Of a stretch of DNA of 64,000 bases, positions 10,641-20,891 are shown in pieces. Below the pieces are notes generated by a model. It was not told where the DNA came from. It did no database searches and saw only the letters and a program-made list of their open reading frames with translations. This DNA comes from Rossellomorea aquimaris (GTDB taxonomy: Bacteria > Bacillota > Bacilli > Bacillales > Bacillaceae_B): NCBI RefSeq assembly GCF_020172085.1, contig NZ_JAIVAT010000009.1, positions 186,001-250,000 on the forward strand. Direction: 5' to 3'. A program made the position numbers and the translations under genes. How positions within the stretch are numbered: position 1 is the first letter of the stretch; each line of letters begins with the position of its first letter.

Positions 10641-10740
10641 ATCTGCCATATTTTATTTTTATCTGCCGTTTTCATCATATATCTGCCGAAAATTGAATTT
10701 ATCTACCGATTATCCGATATATCTGCCATTCGACAAATTC
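10641..10740. repeat. Periodic array 2 (20-bp period, five units)
   Basis: ATCTGCC begins at 10641, 10661, 10681, 10701 (ATCTACC) and 10721, exactly 20 bp apart. The 12-13 bp between words are AT-rich and unrelated. The array lies between the yvoF terminator and the his promoter. A 20-bp period cannot be a translated peptide repeat. Confidence 0.9.
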
Positions 10741-10777
10741 CGCCATCCACCCACCCTCCTCCATCTTTTACAAACAA

Positions 10778-10817
10778 AAAAAAGGCAAAGATAGAATTCA
10801 ATCTATCTTTGCCTTTT
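10778..10817 (-). terminator. Terminator of the hprK-yvoF operon
   Basis: GGCAAAGATAGA (10784-10795) pairs with TCTATCTTTGCC (10802-10813). On the minus strand it is followed by a run of T, immediately after the yvoF stop. Confidence 0.9.
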
Positions 10818-10820
10818 CCC

Positions 10821-11360
10821 TTATTTTTCTCTATTCAATCCATAAATGGCATCTTCCCGCCATCGTTCTGCCAATTCATCTTTTGTATAAATGACTCTCA
10901 TCGGATTTCCCCCGACGAACGCACCTTCGGGAACGTCTTTATGCACGAGGGTGCCGGCTGAGACGATGGCCCCGTCACCAATTTTCACTCCCGGCAACAC
11001 CGTGGTGTTGGCACCGATCATCACTTCCGATCCAATTTCCACATCACCTAACCGGTATTCCTTAATCAAGTATTCATGGGCAAGGATTGTCGTGTTATAA
11101 CCGATGACCGTGTTCCGCCCCACGGAAATCTTCTCAGGAAACATCACATCGAGCATCACCATCAAGGCGAATGAGGTGTGCTCACCGATTTTCATCCGAA
11201 GAAACGTCTTATACAGCCAATTCTTCATTCCCAGAAATGGTGTGTAGCGGGCGAGCTGGATGACGATGAAATTTTTGACGACCTTCCCGAATGGAACGGT
11301 TTTATACACATGCCAGAGGGAATTTGCTCCTTCTACAGGATAGCGGGTCGTCCGTCTCAT
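10821..11360 (-). CDS. yvoF: Left-handed beta-helix acyltransferase YvoF
   Basis: This 179-aa cytosolic protein carries hexapeptide repeats of the LbH fold ([57 protein letters not shown]), typical of acetyltransferases of the maltose/galactoside O-acetyltransferase type. The acceptor is unknown. It overlaps the ppaX stop (ATGA) and is the last gene of the hprK-lgt-yvoD-ppaX-yvoF unit, as in B. subtilis. Confidence 0.85.
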   Translation of the reverse strand: MRRTTRYPVEGANSLWHVYKTVPFGKVVKNFIVIQLARYTPFLGMKNWLYKTFLRMKIGEHTSFALMVMLDVMFPEKISVGRNTVIGYNTTILAHEYLIKEYRLGDVEIGSEVMIGANTTVLPGVKIGDGAIVSAGTLVHKDVPEGAFVGGNPMRVIYTKDELAERWREDAIYGLNREK

Positions 11361-12007
11361 GCAGTCGGGGCTCCCACGATGGATAATAAGTCCTTCATGT
11401 TATCAAGCATGAAATCCGGCTCATAGTGGGCCAGATGCTCTCTGCCTTTTGCACTCCAGGCAACTCCTGCCGACAGGACTCCTGCATTTTTCCCTGCTAA
11501 AATATCGTGGTGATTGTCACCGATCATGATCGCTTCATCCGGCGAAGATCCCAATGCGATCAACGCCTTCTCGATCGGTTCCGGATGGGGCTTCGCGTTT
11601 TCCACCTCATCCAGCGTGATGATGACTTCAAAGAACTGTCTTAGATTCATCAGGTCCAGTCCTTTTAACACCACGTCTCGTACCTTCGTCGATACGATGG
11701 CTAATTTGTATCCATGCTGGTGAAGCGTCTGAACGGTTTCATACACTCCCTCAAACTCCGTCACAAGGGAATCATGATGTTCATGATTGTATGCCCGGTA
11801 ATGGGCACACATTTCTTCCATTTTCTCAGGGTTCAACTCCCCGAACGATTCTTCCAAAGGCGGACCCATGAATGGATGAACATCCTTTTCTTCATATTGT
11901 CCTGGATAATAGTGATTCAATGTATGCAAGAAGGATGAAATGATCAGATCATTCGTATTGATCAACGTTCCATCCAAGTCAAATAAGATTGTTGTAATCC
12001 TGCTCAT
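11357..12007 (-). CDS. ppaX: Pyrophosphatase PpaX (HAD family)
   Basis: This 216-aa HAD hydrolase splits the pyrophosphate released when HprK dephosphorylates Ser-P HPr by phosphorolysis. Motif [12 protein letters not shown] is at the N-terminus, and motif III/IV is [12 protein letters not shown] 12007 follows AAGGAGC and gives the B. subtilis length; the longer open frame to 12058 runs into yvoD. Linkage to hprK supports the role. Confidence 0.93.
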   Translation of the reverse strand: MSRITTILFDLDGTLINTNDLIISSFLHTLNHYYPGQYEEKDVHPFMGPPLEESFGELNPEKMEEMCAHYRAYNHEHHDSLVTEFEGVYETVQTLHQHGYKLAIVSTKVRDVVLKGLDLMNLRQFFEVIITLDEVENAKPHPEPIEKALIALGSSPDEAIMIGDNHHDILAGKNAGVLSAGVAWSAKGREHLAHYEPDFMLDNMKDLLSIVGAPTA

Positions 12008-12944
12008 AATGCAGCTCCTTTTCTTTCTTAGCATCGACTTTGTTCCAGAAATACGCAATGACCATCGTCAGCACGATCGCCGTCACCAGCCTGATCAATA
12101 GCAATGGAAGGACGGGTATGCCAAGCGGAAGGAAGATTAATGTATCCTCGACCACCGCGTGACACGCCACCAAAAAGATGAAGGCGATGGTGACATCTTT
12201 CCTGCTGACCCCGTCTTCCTTGACCGCCTGGATCATGACGCCAGCCCCGTAGGCAAGACCGATGACGAGTCCAGCCACCATTGTGGAAGACGTATTCTCA
12301 TTCATCCCGAGTGCCCGTGTTGCAGGCGACATCCAGCGGGAAAACACGTCCATCCATTTCAAGTCTCTCATCACCTGAATGACCATCATAAGGGGGATGA
12401 CGATCAGTGCCAATTGTAAGACCCCGAATCCCGCTTTCTCAAGTCCAAGCAGGAAGATCTCTCCCCATCCATTTGGTTCTGCTTGTTGAGGAGGCATCAT
12501 CCCATATTTCGCAATCTCCGAGCCGCCGCTCCATACTAGATTAATGACAATAGCAGATAGGAGAGCAAGGCTGACCCTCACGGTAACAATCAGCCAGATT
12601 TTCACACCGACTTTTGAAGCAACTGTCGATTCAATGAAAAGATTATGGCAAAAAGAGAGCATCACCGCGATGATGAAAACTTCTTTCACCGTTAAATCCA
12701 GGGACAAAATCCCACCTATTCCCGCATAAAGATTTAGGGAATTTCCCAGAACAAGGGGAATAGCCGCATCACCTGACAGACCGAGAAGTTTCATGAGAGG
12801 TGAAATCTTTTCCATGATCCACGGAAGGACCGGTGTGTATTGCAGTAGAAAGACGATGAGTGTGATCGGAAAAATGACTTTCCCCAACGACCACGTTGTT
12901 TTCAATCCTGTGAGTCCGCCATTTTTCAAAGATGACATCCACAT
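11979..12944 (-). CDS. yvoD: Nucleoside-recognition (Gate) domain membrane protein YvoD
   Basis: This 321-aa polytopic membrane protein has two copies of the Gate/nucleoside-recognition domain: [20 protein letters not shown] near residue 25 and [18 protein letters not shown] near 180. Related domains occur in SpoIIIAe-type and nucleoside transporter proteins. The substrate is unknown. Its 3' end overlaps the ppaX start by 29 bases, suggesting coupled translation. The start ATG follows GGGAG. Confidence 0.8.
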   Translation of the reverse strand: MWMSSLKNGGLTGLKTTWSLGKVIFPITLIVFLLQYTPVLPWIMEKISPLMKLLGLSGDAAIPLVLGNSLNLYAGIGGILSLDLTVKEVFIIAVMLSFCHNLFIESTVASKVGVKIWLIVTVRVSLALLSAIVINLVWSGGSEIAKYGMMPPQQAEPNGWGEIFLLGLEKAGFGVLQLALIVIPLMMVIQVMRDLKWMDVFSRWMSPATRALGMNENTSSTMVAGLVIGLAYGAGVMIQAVKEDGVSRKDVTIAFIFLVACHAVVEDTLIFLPLGIPVLPLLLIRLVTAIVLTMVIAYFWNKVDAKKEKELHYEQDYNNLI

Positions 12945-12963
12945 AGTTCTTACTCCCCTTTTG

Positions 12964-13800
12964 TTAAGCGTTCAAGCTATCTGACTTCTCTTCATAAGCC
13001 TTTTGGGCAAGACCTGTTTTTCTTCTATAAATAAACACAGCGATCGCGGCAATGATCAGGAAGATGGAAATCACTTGAGCGAACCGCAAGGACCCCAGCA
13101 TCAGACTATCCGTCCTGAGCCCTTCAACAAAGAAACGACCAATGGAATACCAGATCACATATGTCAGGAACAATTCTCCCCTTCGCAGCCAGCCGGCCTT
13201 TCTTCTCAACACAAGAAGCAGGATCAGTCCGGCAAAGCTCCAAAGTGATTCGTATAGGAACGTAGGATGATAATACGCACCATCGATGTACATCTGGTTG
13301 ATGATAAAATCAGGAAGCATCAGATTTTCAAGAAAGGCACGTGATACTTCCCCACCATGTGCCTCCTGGTTCACAAAGTTGCCCCAGCGACCGATTGCCT
13401 GGCCGAGGATGATGCTAGGCGCTGCGATATCCGTCAATTTCCAGAAGGACAATCCTTTCACTTTGGCAAAAACGACCGTTGTCAGGACCGAACCGATCAA
13501 GGCACCATGAATGGCGATTCCTCCATTCCATACTTTGATGATATCCCCCGGATGATCGGCATAATAATTATCCCATTCGAAAATGACGTAATAAGCACGG
13601 GCACAAATGATGGCGATGGGGATCGCCCACACGAGTAAATCAATGAATGTATCGGGATGAAGGCCTAAGCGTTTGCTTTCACGAATGACTAAATAAAGTC
13701 CCAGTGCAATCCCAAGTCCGATGATGACTCCATACCAGTGTACCTGGATTGGCCCGAGTGAAATGGCAATAGGATCGATTGGCGTAATGTTCTCGTTCAT
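12964..13800 (-). CDS. lgt: Prolipoprotein diacylglyceryl transferase
   Basis: This 278-aa membrane enzyme transfers diacylglycerol from phosphatidylglycerol to the lipobox cysteine of prolipoproteins. Family signatures are present: IHGALIG, and [14 protein letters not shown]. About seven membrane segments are visible. The start ATG follows AAAGGAGAG. It would act on lipoproteins such as CccB in this window. Confidence 0.96.
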   Translation of the reverse strand: MNENITPIDPIAISLGPIQVHWYGVIIGLGIALGLYLVIRESKRLGLHPDTFIDLLVWAIPIAIICARAYYVIFEWDNYYADHPGDIIKVWNGGIAIHGALIGSVLTTVVFAKVKGLSFWKLTDIAAPSIILGQAIGRWGNFVNQEAHGGEVSRAFLENLMLPDFIINQMYIDGAYYHPTFLYESLWSFAGLILLLVLRRKAGWLRRGELFLTYVIWYSIGRFFVEGLRTDSLMLGSLRFAQVISIFLIIAAIAVFIYRRKTGLAQKAYEEKSDSLNA

Positions 13801-13845
13801 TTTGTCTCTCCTTTATGAATATGGGCTATTTGGTTTATGTAAAGC

Positions 13846-14781
13846 TTAAATATCCTCGTTTTCACCGTCTTCGATTACATCTGCCAAACGGTTCGTAAAT
13901 TGTTCTGCAGCATTCACTCCCATGCGCTTAAGACGGAAGTTCATAGCAGCCACTTCGATGATGACGGCAAGATTTCGTCCCGGACGTACCGGTACAGTAT
14001 ATTTCGTAATATCCGTATCGATAATTCTCATTTTCTCTTCTTCCAGTCCAAGGCGATCATACTGTTTCGTTTTATCCCATAGCTCAAGATTGATGCAAAG
14101 GGTAATACGTTTATAGCTGCGGACCGCTCCGGCACCAAACAATGTCATCACATTGATGATTCCCAAGCCTCGGATTTCCAGAAGATGCTCAATTAACTCA
14201 GGGGAGCTACCAATCAGTGTATCCATATCTTCCTGGCGAATTTCCACACAATCATCGGCTACCAGACGATGCCCTCTCTTCACAAGTTCAAGGGCGGTTT
14301 CACTTTTCCCGACGCCGCTCTTACCCGTGATCAATACTCCAACTCCATAGATATCGACCAGAACACCATGGATTGCCGTTGTAGGAGCAAGCTTACTTTC
14401 TAAGTAATTCGTCAGCCTTGAAGAAAACCGTGTCGTTTTCATGGATGAGCGCATGACAGGAACATCATACCGATTCGCCGCTTCCACAAGCTCATCAGGG
14501 ATCACCAGGTCTCTTGAGATAATGATACCTGGAGTGATATCTGTACAAAGTGCTTCCATTCTCCGTTTGCGTTCTGCTTCATCCAATAACTCCAGGAAGG
14601 AAAGCTCAGTTTTCCCCAGTAACTGGATGCGTTCTGCAGGATAGTAGTTGAAATACCCGGCCATCTCCAACCCCGGACGGGAAATATCGCTCGTTGTAAT
14701 GGGTCTATGTAAACCTTCTTCTCCCCCGACAAGCTCCAAATTGAACTTCTCGACGATATCTTTAGTGCGAACTTTTGCCAC
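13846..14781 (-). CDS. hprK: HPr kinase/phosphorylase
   Basis: This 311-aa enzyme phosphorylates and dephosphorylates HPr and Crh on Ser46, the sensor of carbon catabolite repression. The Walker A motif GKSGVGKS and the family signature [12 protein letters not shown] are intact. GTG 14781 is chosen because AGGAGGAGC lies 5 bases upstream and the protein then matches the usual 310-311 residues. An ATG at 14799 would place this ribosome-binding site inside the gene. Confidence 0.97.
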   Translation of the reverse strand: MAKVRTKDIVEKFNLELVGGEEGLHRPITTSDISRPGLEMAGYFNYYPAERIQLLGKTELSFLELLDEAERKRRMEALCTDITPGIIISRDLVIPDELVEAANRYDVPVMRSSMKTTRFSSRLTNYLESKLAPTTAIHGVLVDIYGVGVLITGKSGVGKSETALELVKRGHRLVADDCVEIRQEDMDTLIGSSPELIEHLLEIRGLGIINVMTLFGAGAVRSYKRITLCINLELWDKTKQYDRLGLEEEKMRIIDTDITKYTVPVRPGRNLAVIIEVAAMNFRLKRMGVNAAEQFTNRLADVIEDGENEDI

Positions 14782-14891
14782 AAGTAGCTCCTCCTTCACG
14801 TTACACTCGCTTTGTCATAATAAGCGTACTCTAACCTATTTTAGCAATTATGGAGAAAAGCGCAAGGAGACCTGCTCAACCGCCCAAATGA

Positions 14892-14918
14892 TGAAAAGCG
14901 CAGCCACGGCTACGCTTC
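14892..14918 (-). terminator. Terminator of the alpha/beta hydrolase gene
   Basis: AAGCGCAGCC and GGCTACGCTT form a stem that overlaps the stop codon of the gene at 14910. On the minus strand it ends in TTTT. Confidence 0.6.
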
Positions 14919-15560
14919 AATGAATGCTTTTATCACTGAGAGAATCTCTCTATGAGTGGAAATCGAATCAATGACCTGAAAATCATGCTCCAGGCTGTGA
15001 TTGACATCCTTGACTACATGCACATGCATGCGCTTATTCCCTTTTAGTCGGTTGAATCGCTCCTCATCAAAATGTGGGTCACGGTCCCCTGCGATGCATA
15101 TCCCTTCCTGCTCACTATCCATCACAGCTTGAAAGACCTCATCCTCTTTCAATAGAGGGGTTAACCAGACAAACTTAGAATCCTGTAGTCTTTCATTATG
15201 TATTTCATTGCCAAGGGCAAGTGTGCCAAGGGACTTGGCTACTACGTGTATATGAGAATAGCTTTTTTCAGTCAGAATCTGCTCCATTATCTTCTTCACA
15301 TCATGCTTTAAAGCATCATCCTTTTCTTCTATAGAAAACCCCTTATAGTCTGATGAGGAATACTGATAATTGATATGGAGGACATCATATCCTTTATTCA
15401 AGTACAGCCCCGTTGAATAGTGCAGCAAAGGCGCCTGCACCGTGTAACCCATACCCGGCAGGAAAATAGCGATACCACCTGGTTCTTTTATTGGGGATAA
15501 AAGAGTATACGGGACCTCGATGTGACGATATCCTCTCATTACATCCGATGTGACTTTCAT
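14910..15560 (-). CDS. Alpha/beta hydrolase of unknown substrate
   Basis: This 216-aa cytosolic protein has an alpha/beta hydrolase layout: the oxyanion region IFLPGMGYT near residue 33, a nucleophile elbow AKSLGTLA near residue 108 (A-K-S-L-G rather than G-x-S-x-G), an acid in GDRDPHF and a histidine in DVNHSLEH. It may be a small esterase. It lies between hprK and the yvlABCD operon, with its own AGGAGG and terminator. Confidence 0.7.
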   Translation of the reverse strand: MKVTSDVMRGYRHIEVPYTLLSPIKEPGGIAIFLPGMGYTVQAPLLHYSTGLYLNKGYDVLHINYQYSSSDYKGFSIEEKDDALKHDVKKIMEQILTEKSYSHIHVVAKSLGTLALGNEIHNERLQDSKFVWLTPLLKEDEVFQAVMDSEQEGICIAGDRDPHFDEERFNRLKGNKRMHVHVVKDVNHSLEHDFQVIDSISTHREILSVIKAFIEA

Positions 15561-15621
15561 GAATTTCTCCTCCTTTTTCCATCTATTTCTATTTCGAAGG
15601 GGAAATCTCCTTTTTTGACCA

Positions 15622-15652
15622 CAAAAAAACTCCGGATGAGCCCGGAGTCCTT
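15622..15652 (-). terminator. Terminator of the yvlABCD operon
   Basis: ACTCCGG and CCGGAGT form the stem with a 6-nt loop. On the minus strand it is followed by TTTTTTT, just after the yvlD stop. Confidence 0.85.
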
Positions 15653-15657
15653 CCTGT

Positions 15658-16014
15658 TTACTTTTCTTTCATTGGTTCGAGCACCGCTTTTTGAATCACC
15701 AAATTGGCAAGTGACAAAATGATGGATGCCAAAAATGCCATCCCGAAACCAGAAAGTTCGAAACTGCTTCCCATCAGTCCATCCGTCAATAACAGCGTAA
15801 TGGCATTGATGACAAAAAGAAACAGTCCCAATGATAAAATCGTGACCGGCAGTGTCAGGATGATTAAAATCGGTTTTACGAGCACATTCAGGATCGACAG
15901 AATAAAGCTCGCTCCGATGGCCGCCCCGATCCCCGACACTTCAAATCCTTCAAAAAAACCGGCTAATGCAATAAAGATTACTGCATTGATTAAAATCCCA
16001 ATAATCCATCTCAT
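15658..16014 (-). CDS. yvlD: Phage-holin-4-like membrane protein YvlD
   Basis: This 118-aa protein has four hydrophobic segments, as in the Mycobacterium Rv-type/phage holin family 4 superfamily (YvlD). It is probably an envelope protein and not a real holin. Its start overlaps the yvlC stop (TAATG). It is the last gene of a SigW-type operon. Confidence 0.85.
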   Translation of the reverse strand: MRWIIGILINAVIFIALAGFFEGFEVSGIGAAIGASFILSILNVLVKPILIILTLPVTILSLGLFLFVINAITLLLTDGLMGSSFELSGFGMAFLASIILSLANLVIQKAVLEPMKEK

Positions 16015-16217
16015 TATCTGATGGCTTCCTCCTCATGTGGCAGCACGAAGGCCAGTAAAGCATAAATGACACCCAGCGGGAAAAACCCCGTTGGAATGAG
16101 CAGGATGATGAAGATCACCCTTAGGATCGTGGAATCGATCCCTACATAACGGGACAATCCACCGATCACTCCAGCCAGCTTTCGGTCTGACCTTGATCGT
16201 GCTAATCGTTTTTTCAT
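16014..16217 (-). CDS. yvlC: PspC-domain membrane protein YvlC
   Basis: This 67-aa protein begins with a basic cytosolic stretch containing the PspC pattern (SRSDRKLAGVIGGLSRYVGID) and has one strong membrane segment. PspC proteins sense or signal membrane stress. It is translationally coupled to yvlD. Confidence 0.88.
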   Translation of the reverse strand: MKKRLARSRSDRKLAGVIGGLSRYVGIDSTILRVIFIILLIPTGFFPLGVIYALLAFVLPHEEEAIR

Positions 16218-16238
16218 TATGATTCCTTCTTTCTCATC

Positions 16239-17366
16239 TTATGCGTTGTCCTTATTAACATTCTTCTGTTCATGCTTTTTTATGAGGACAGATCCTGCTT
16301 TTGTTTCCGCAAAAAGATGAAGCTTATCGGGTGAATCCGTTTTACGACTGAAACGGATCGATTTCTGCACCACTTCATTTTTTTCCTCTAGTACATCCAT
16401 ACCCTGCAATTCAACCTTGAAACTGCCGAAATTCGATTTGGCTTCTCCGGAAATATTGATGTTTTCAGGAACAAATAAATCAATATTCCCTGTCACCGTT
16501 TTGGCATGCACAGTGTCGGCTTTTTCGCCGGTTAGGTCACATATGATGTTTCCGTTCAAGGACTGCACATCAGAATATAAGATATCTCCTTCAACATGGA
16601 CCTTTCCATTAATGGATTCTGCTTCGACATGATCCGCTTTGGCATTCAGGATAGAAATCGCACCGTTTGACGTCTCGACTTCCGTTTTCTTCGATGTCAG
16701 ACGATCAATATGAATCTTCCCATTTGCCGCCTTTGCGCGAAGGTCCTCCACTTCTAAATTCTCGGCACTTAACCCGCCATTGAATAAACGGACCGAAATC
16801 CTTTTATATTGATGTTTCGGAATGTAGAGCTTAGCATCCACTTTCATCCACTTTAATTGTGTCGAGTAATAGAGTGTATCTCCATCAACGGCAAAAGACG
16901 TATTCTCCATAAACTGCTTTCGTGCTTCTTCCTGATCCTCCGTACGGTAAACCTTCGCTTCACATTCCACACGAACCTCTTCTCCATCCCATGGGATCAG
17001 TTCCACTTTCCCATTCGCCACATCTACGTCGATCTTCTCGAAATTGGTATTGGGCTGTTGGAAAACATGGGACAATTCAACCGATTGGTTCCATTGAAAA
17101 TCAAAGTCGAAATTCTTGATTTTGGTTAAAGCCGAATTCATGAAATCGAGAAGCTTATCTTTCGGATTCCCTGTTTGAGTCGAATCATCCTTTGAACCCT
17201 TTTTGTCATCTTGAAAAATGGAAACAATATCATCAAGGAAATCCTTTTCTTTTTTCTTGGATGTGTGTGATTTTTTATCGAGTGCTTCCAGCAATGCCAG
17301 TGCTTCCTGTGCCGAAATCGTTCCATTTTCCAACATATCCAAAATGCGTTTGCGTTCTTCATTCAT
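16239..17366 (-). CDS. yvlB: DUF4097 protein YvlB (LiaX-like)
   Basis: This 375-aa protein has a short N-terminal helical domain (ILDMLENGTISAQEALALLE), a charged linker (about 33-75) and a long beta-rich DUF4097 domain (about 100-355) with repeated patterns such as VEVEDLRAK and AESINGKVHVEG. The enterococcal relative LiaX binds daptomycin and controls the envelope-stress response, so a related sensing role is plausible. No signal peptide is visible. The start ATG follows AAAGGGG. Confidence 0.85.
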   Translation of the reverse strand: MNEERKRILDMLENGTISAQEALALLEALDKKSHTSKKKEKDFLDDIVSIFQDDKKGSKDDSTQTGNPKDKLLDFMNSALTKIKNFDFDFQWNQSVELSHVFQQPNTNFEKIDVDVANGKVELIPWDGEEVRVECEAKVYRTEDQEEARKQFMENTSFAVDGDTLYYSTQLKWMKVDAKLYIPKHQYKRISVRLFNGGLSAENLEVEDLRAKAANGKIHIDRLTSKKTEVETSNGAISILNAKADHVEAESINGKVHVEGDILYSDVQSLNGNIICDLTGEKADTVHAKTVTGNIDLFVPENINISGEAKSNFGSFKVELQGMDVLEEKNEVVQKSIRFSRKTDSPDKLHLFAETKAGSVLIKKHEQKNVNKDNA

Positions 17367-17388
17367 ACTCTTTCATCCCCTTTATTGA

Positions 17389-17703
17389 TTATAAAAGTAC
17401 TTTGATTCCCTTATACACATTCCAAATGACCACAACAACACTGATTAATATAGATAAACCGATCATGATCAGAGTATAAATCGGCAGCCCCGCACCACTT
17501 GCAAAAACACCCATATCGAAAACCAAGCCAGCAAGTACGAGGGGAAGTGCAATGACCGGTAATAAGTGAGATAAAAAGGCCGATTTTGCATCCTTTTTCA
17601 CAAATGGATCATTTGAAACAAAATAGACAATCAAAGGGAAAAGGAAGCCGGCAAAAAAGATACTAAAATAGCATAGGGCAGATAATACCTTATTGGTCTC
17701 CAT
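17389..17703 (-). CDS. yvlA: DUF4870-type membrane protein YvlA
   Basis: This 104-aa protein has three hydrophobic segments, including LIVYFVSNDPFVKKDAKSAF, a DUF4870-like pattern. ATG 17703 is favoured because GAGGAG lies 9 bases upstream; two ATG codons further up lie too close to it. It is the first gene of the yvlABCD operon, downstream of the SigW promoter. Confidence 0.78.
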   Translation of the reverse strand: METNKVLSALCYFSIFFAGFLFPLIVYFVSNDPFVKKDAKSAFLSHLLPVIALPLVLAGLVFDMGVFASGAGLPIYTLIMIGLSILISVVVVIWNVYKGIKVLL

Positions 17704-17728
17704 CTTCATCATCTCCTCTACTACTATT

Positions 17729-17754
17729 TACGATACGCTGGGCAAAAAGTTTCA
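17729..17754 (-). promoter_or_regulatory. SigW (ECF) promoter of yvlABCD
   Basis: On the minus strand, TGAAAC (17754-17749) and CGTA (17732-17729) are separated by exactly 16 bp, the SigW consensus of B. subtilis. The yvlABCD operon belongs to the SigW regulon there, which agrees. Confidence 0.9.
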
Positions 17755-17858
17755 ATGCATTTGTTACTAATCTTATTTTCACATAAGAAGATTGTGCTTC
17801 ACTCCATCTGGAGGCTGAATTTGGGTAGGTATGGGGTTGTGGTTTACAGTGGTGAATG

Positions 17859-17950
17859 GAACACAAAATGGCTTTTTGAAAATAAAATCTTGATTTTAAA
17901 AATAAAGAGATGAGATTTGAAAATAAAAGCTGACTTTTTGAAAATAAGTT
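17859..17950. repeat. Periodic array 5 (20-21 bp period, four clear units)
   Basis: The word TTTGAAAATAAA, scored at its G, occurs at 17878, 17898 (TTTTAAAAATAAA), 17919 and 17940: steps of 20, 21 and 21 bp. A weak fifth unit may start near 17859. It lies between uvrA and the yvlA promoter. The sequence is AT-rich, so chance is harder to exclude than for the other arrays. Confidence 0.65.
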
Positions 17951-17972
17951 TAACGGAACGAACATCTAATCA

Positions 17973-18005
17973 AGAAAAAAGAGAGATGCCCCATGCACCT
18001 CCCTC
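17973..18005 (-). terminator. Terminator of uvrBA
   Basis: On the minus strand, GGGAGGTGC and GGCATCTCTC pair across a short loop and are followed by TTTTTT, directly after the uvrA stop codon. Confidence 0.75.
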
Positions 18006-18010
18006 CATTA

Positions 18011-20884
18011 TCAATTCGTCACTTCTTCTTTTTCCCGAACCTTCTTTTTCATGCGCTCACGATCGCGTTCAAGTACAGGCTTCAAGTATTTACCCGTATA
18101 GGATCCTTGTACCTCGGCCACTTTTTCAGGTGTCCCGCTAGCGACGATCGTTCCGCCTTTGTCTCCGCCTTCCGGACCTAGATCCACCAGGTAGTCGGCT
18201 GCCTTGATGACGTCAAGGTTGTGTTCGATGACAAGAACCGTATCGCCATTTTCAACGAGTCGTTGAAGAACGACGAGGAGACGGGCGATGTCATCTACAT
18301 GAAGTCCTGTCGTTGGCTCATCAAGGATATAGAGAGAGCGGCCAGTCGAACGGCGATGCAGTTCGGATGCCAGCTTAACCCGCTGGGCTTCCCCACCTGA
18401 AAGGGTAGTCGCCGGCTGTCCCAAAGTAATGTAGCCAAGTCCCACATCAAAAATAGTCTGAAGCTTACGCTTGATCTTAGGGATGTTTTCAAAGAATTTC
18501 ACCGCATCTTCAACCGTCATCTCCAGAACGTCTGAAATATTTTTATCTTTGTATTTCACTTCAAGAGTTTCACGGTTGTATCGTTTCCCGTGACACACTT
18601 CACACGGAACGTATACATCCGGAAGGAAGTGCATTTCTATCTTGATGATTCCATCTCCGCGACATGCCTCACAGCGGCCGCCTTTCACGTTAAAGCTGAA
18701 ACGGCCCTTTTTGTAGCCGCGAACTTTCGCCTCGTTGGTCGTGGCAAACACATCTCGGATATCATCGAATACCCCGGTATACGTAGCGGGATTCGACCTT
18801 GGCGTACGGCCGATCGGGGATTGATCGATATCAATGACTTTATCAAGATGCTCGATCCCCTTCACTTCTTTATGCTCACCAGGCTTCGATTTCGCATTAT
18901 GAAGCTTTTGAGCCAGTGATTTATGGAGAATTTCGTTGATCAGGGTACTTTTACCCGATCCCGACACTCCAGTGACAGCAGTGAAGATTCCTAGAGGCAG
19001 CTTCACTTTGACGTTGTTCAGATTATTTTCCTTTGCACCTACAACCTCCAAGTAACGGCCGTCTGGTTTACGTCTTTCCTGAGGAAGGGGAATGAATTTC
19101 TTCCCAGACAGATACTGACCCGTCAACGAGTTCGGATCATCCATTACTTCCTGAGGTGTTCCTGCCGATACGACCTCACCTCCGTGGACACCCGCTCCCG
19201 GTCCGATATCGATCAGATAATCGGCAGCCACCATCGTATCTTCGTCATGCTCCACAACAATCAGCGTATTCCCGATTTCGCGCATATTCTTCAGCGTATC
19301 GATCAGACGGTCATTATCCCGCTGGTGCAATCCGATGGACGGTTCGTCGAGAATGTAAAGGACCCCAGTAAGACGGGAACCGATTTGAGTGGCGAGGCGA
19401 ATTCGCTGAGCCTCTCCTCCAGAGAGCGTTCCTGCAGCACGGCTCAGAGTAAGATATTCCAACCCCACATTCACAAGGAAGCCGAGACGTTCACGGATCT
19501 CCCTCAGGATAAGATTAGCGATCTTCATATCTTTTTCAGAGAGTTCGAGTTTTTGGAAGAACTGCTCTGCCTCTTCAATCGAAAAGGCCGTTACTTCCCC
19601 TATATGAAGAGAATCCACCTTTACGGCAAGGCTCTCCTCTTTTAAGCGGTGACCATGACAGGTCGGGCAGTCCTGCTGAGCCATATACTTTTCCATCTGC
19701 TCGCGGATATAATCCGAGCTTGTTTCCCGGTAACGACGTTCCACATTCGGGATGACCCCTTCAAAACGAAGATAGTTTTCCCTCACCTGACCGAAATCGT
19801 TCTCGTAGCGGAAGTAGATTTCATCTTTTCCCGATCCATACAGAACTTTATCCATCTGGTGTTTCGGAAGGTCCTTTACGGGAATGTCCATGGGAATTTC
19901 ATAATGGTCGCACACAGCCTTCAATAAAGAAGGATAGTATTGAGAACTTGTCGGTTCCCATGGAGCAATCGCATGCTCATCAAGGGTACGGTCCCAATTG
20001 GGGATGACAAGCTCCTTATCCACCTCAAGCTTCGTCCCCAAACCATCACAACTTACACATGCACCATATGGACTATTGAAAGAGAACATCCTAGGTTCAA
20101 GCTCACTGATGGAGAAACCACAATATGGACATGCATGATGCTCACTGAATAAAAGCTCGTCTTCTCCGATGACATCGATGATCACTTGTCCATCCGCCAG
20201 TCTAAGGGCCGTTTCAAGTGAGTCCGAGAGACGGGCAGCCACTCCTTCTTTCACGACAATCCGGTCGATGATCACTTCAATGGAGTGTTTCTTATTTTTT
20301 TCTAACGATATTTCTTCCCCAAGATCCTGCACTTCCCCATTAATTCTGACCCTCACAAATCCCTGTTTCTTGATGTCTTCAAGGGTCTTCACGTGGGTCC
20401 CTTTACGACCCGACACCACGGGTGCCAGGACTTGAAGCTTAGTTCTCTCAGGGTATTCAAGGATCCTGTCCACCATCTGTTCGATCGTTTGGGACGTGAT
20501 CTCAATCCCATGATTCGGACAGATCGGTTTTCCTACCCTGGCAAACAGCAGTCGGAGGTAATCATAAATTTCCGTTACCGTCCCCACTGTTGAACGGGGA
20601 TTACGGCTCGTCGTCTTTTGATCGATGGAAATCGCCGGGGATAGCCCTTCGATGGCGTCGACATCCGGCTTATCCATCTGTCCCAGGAATTGACGGGCAT
20701 AAGCGGAAAGGGATTCCACATAACGTCTCTGGCCTTCCGCATAAATGGTATCGAAGGCAAGGGAAGATTTCCCCGACCCAGATAGTCCTGTTAATACAAC
20801 CAGTTTATCCCGTGGGATTTTTATATCTATATTCTTTAAATTATGAGCTCTAGCTCCTTGTACGATTATTTGATCCTGCGCCAT
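18011..20884 (-). CDS. uvrA: Excinuclease ABC subunit A
   Basis: This 957-aa ATPase recognises DNA damage with UvrB. It has two ABC cassettes with [20 protein letters not shown] near residue 30 and [10 protein letters not shown] near 640, two signature motifs ([24 protein letters not shown]) and zinc-binding CPYC and [14 protein letters not shown] segments. ATG 20884 ([10 protein letters not shown]) gives exactly the B. subtilis length; the upstream open frame overlaps uvrB. It follows uvrB after 7 bases. Confidence 0.98.
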   Translation of the reverse strand: MAQDQIIVQGARAHNLKNIDIKIPRDKLVVLTGLSGSGKSSLAFDTIYAEGQRRYVESLSAYARQFLGQMDKPDVDAIEGLSPAISIDQKTTSRNPRSTVGTVTEIYDYLRLLFARVGKPICPNHGIEITSQTIEQMVDRILEYPERTKLQVLAPVVSGRKGTHVKTLEDIKKQGFVRVRINGEVQDLGEEISLEKNKKHSIEVIIDRIVVKEGVAARLSDSLETALRLADGQVIIDVIGEDELLFSEHHACPYCGFSISELEPRMFSFNSPYGACVSCDGLGTKLEVDKELVIPNWDRTLDEHAIAPWEPTSSQYYPSLLKAVCDHYEIPMDIPVKDLPKHQMDKVLYGSGKDEIYFRYENDFGQVRENYLRFEGVIPNVERRYRETSSDYIREQMEKYMAQQDCPTCHGHRLKEESLAVKVDSLHIGEVTAFSIEEAEQFFQKLELSEKDMKIANLILREIRERLGFLVNVGLEYLTLSRAAGTLSGGEAQRIRLATQIGSRLTGVLYILDEPSIGLHQRDNDRLIDTLKNMREIGNTLIVVEHDEDTMVAADYLIDIGPGAGVHGGEVVSAGTPQEVMDDPNSLTGQYLSGKKFIPLPQERRKPDGRYLEVVGAKENNLNNVKVKLPLGIFTAVTGVSGSGKSTLINEILHKSLAQKLHNAKSKPGEHKEVKGIEHLDKVIDIDQSPIGRTPRSNPATYTGVFDDIRDVFATTNEAKVRGYKKGRFSFNVKGGRCEACRGDGIIKIEMHFLPDVYVPCEVCHGKRYNRETLEVKYKDKNISDVLEMTVEDAVKFFENIPKIKRKLQTIFDVGLGYITLGQPATTLSGGEAQRVKLASELHRRSTGRSLYILDEPTTGLHVDDIARLLVVLQRLVENGDTVLVIEHNLDVIKAADYLVDLGPEGGDKGGTIVASGTPEKVAEVQGSYTGKYLKPVLERDRERMKKKVREKEEVTN

Positions 20885-20891
20885 GATTCGT

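Noticed and set aside
10590..10961. 123-aa plus-strand frame
   Set aside because: It spans periodic array 2 and the yvoF terminator and runs antisense into yvoF.
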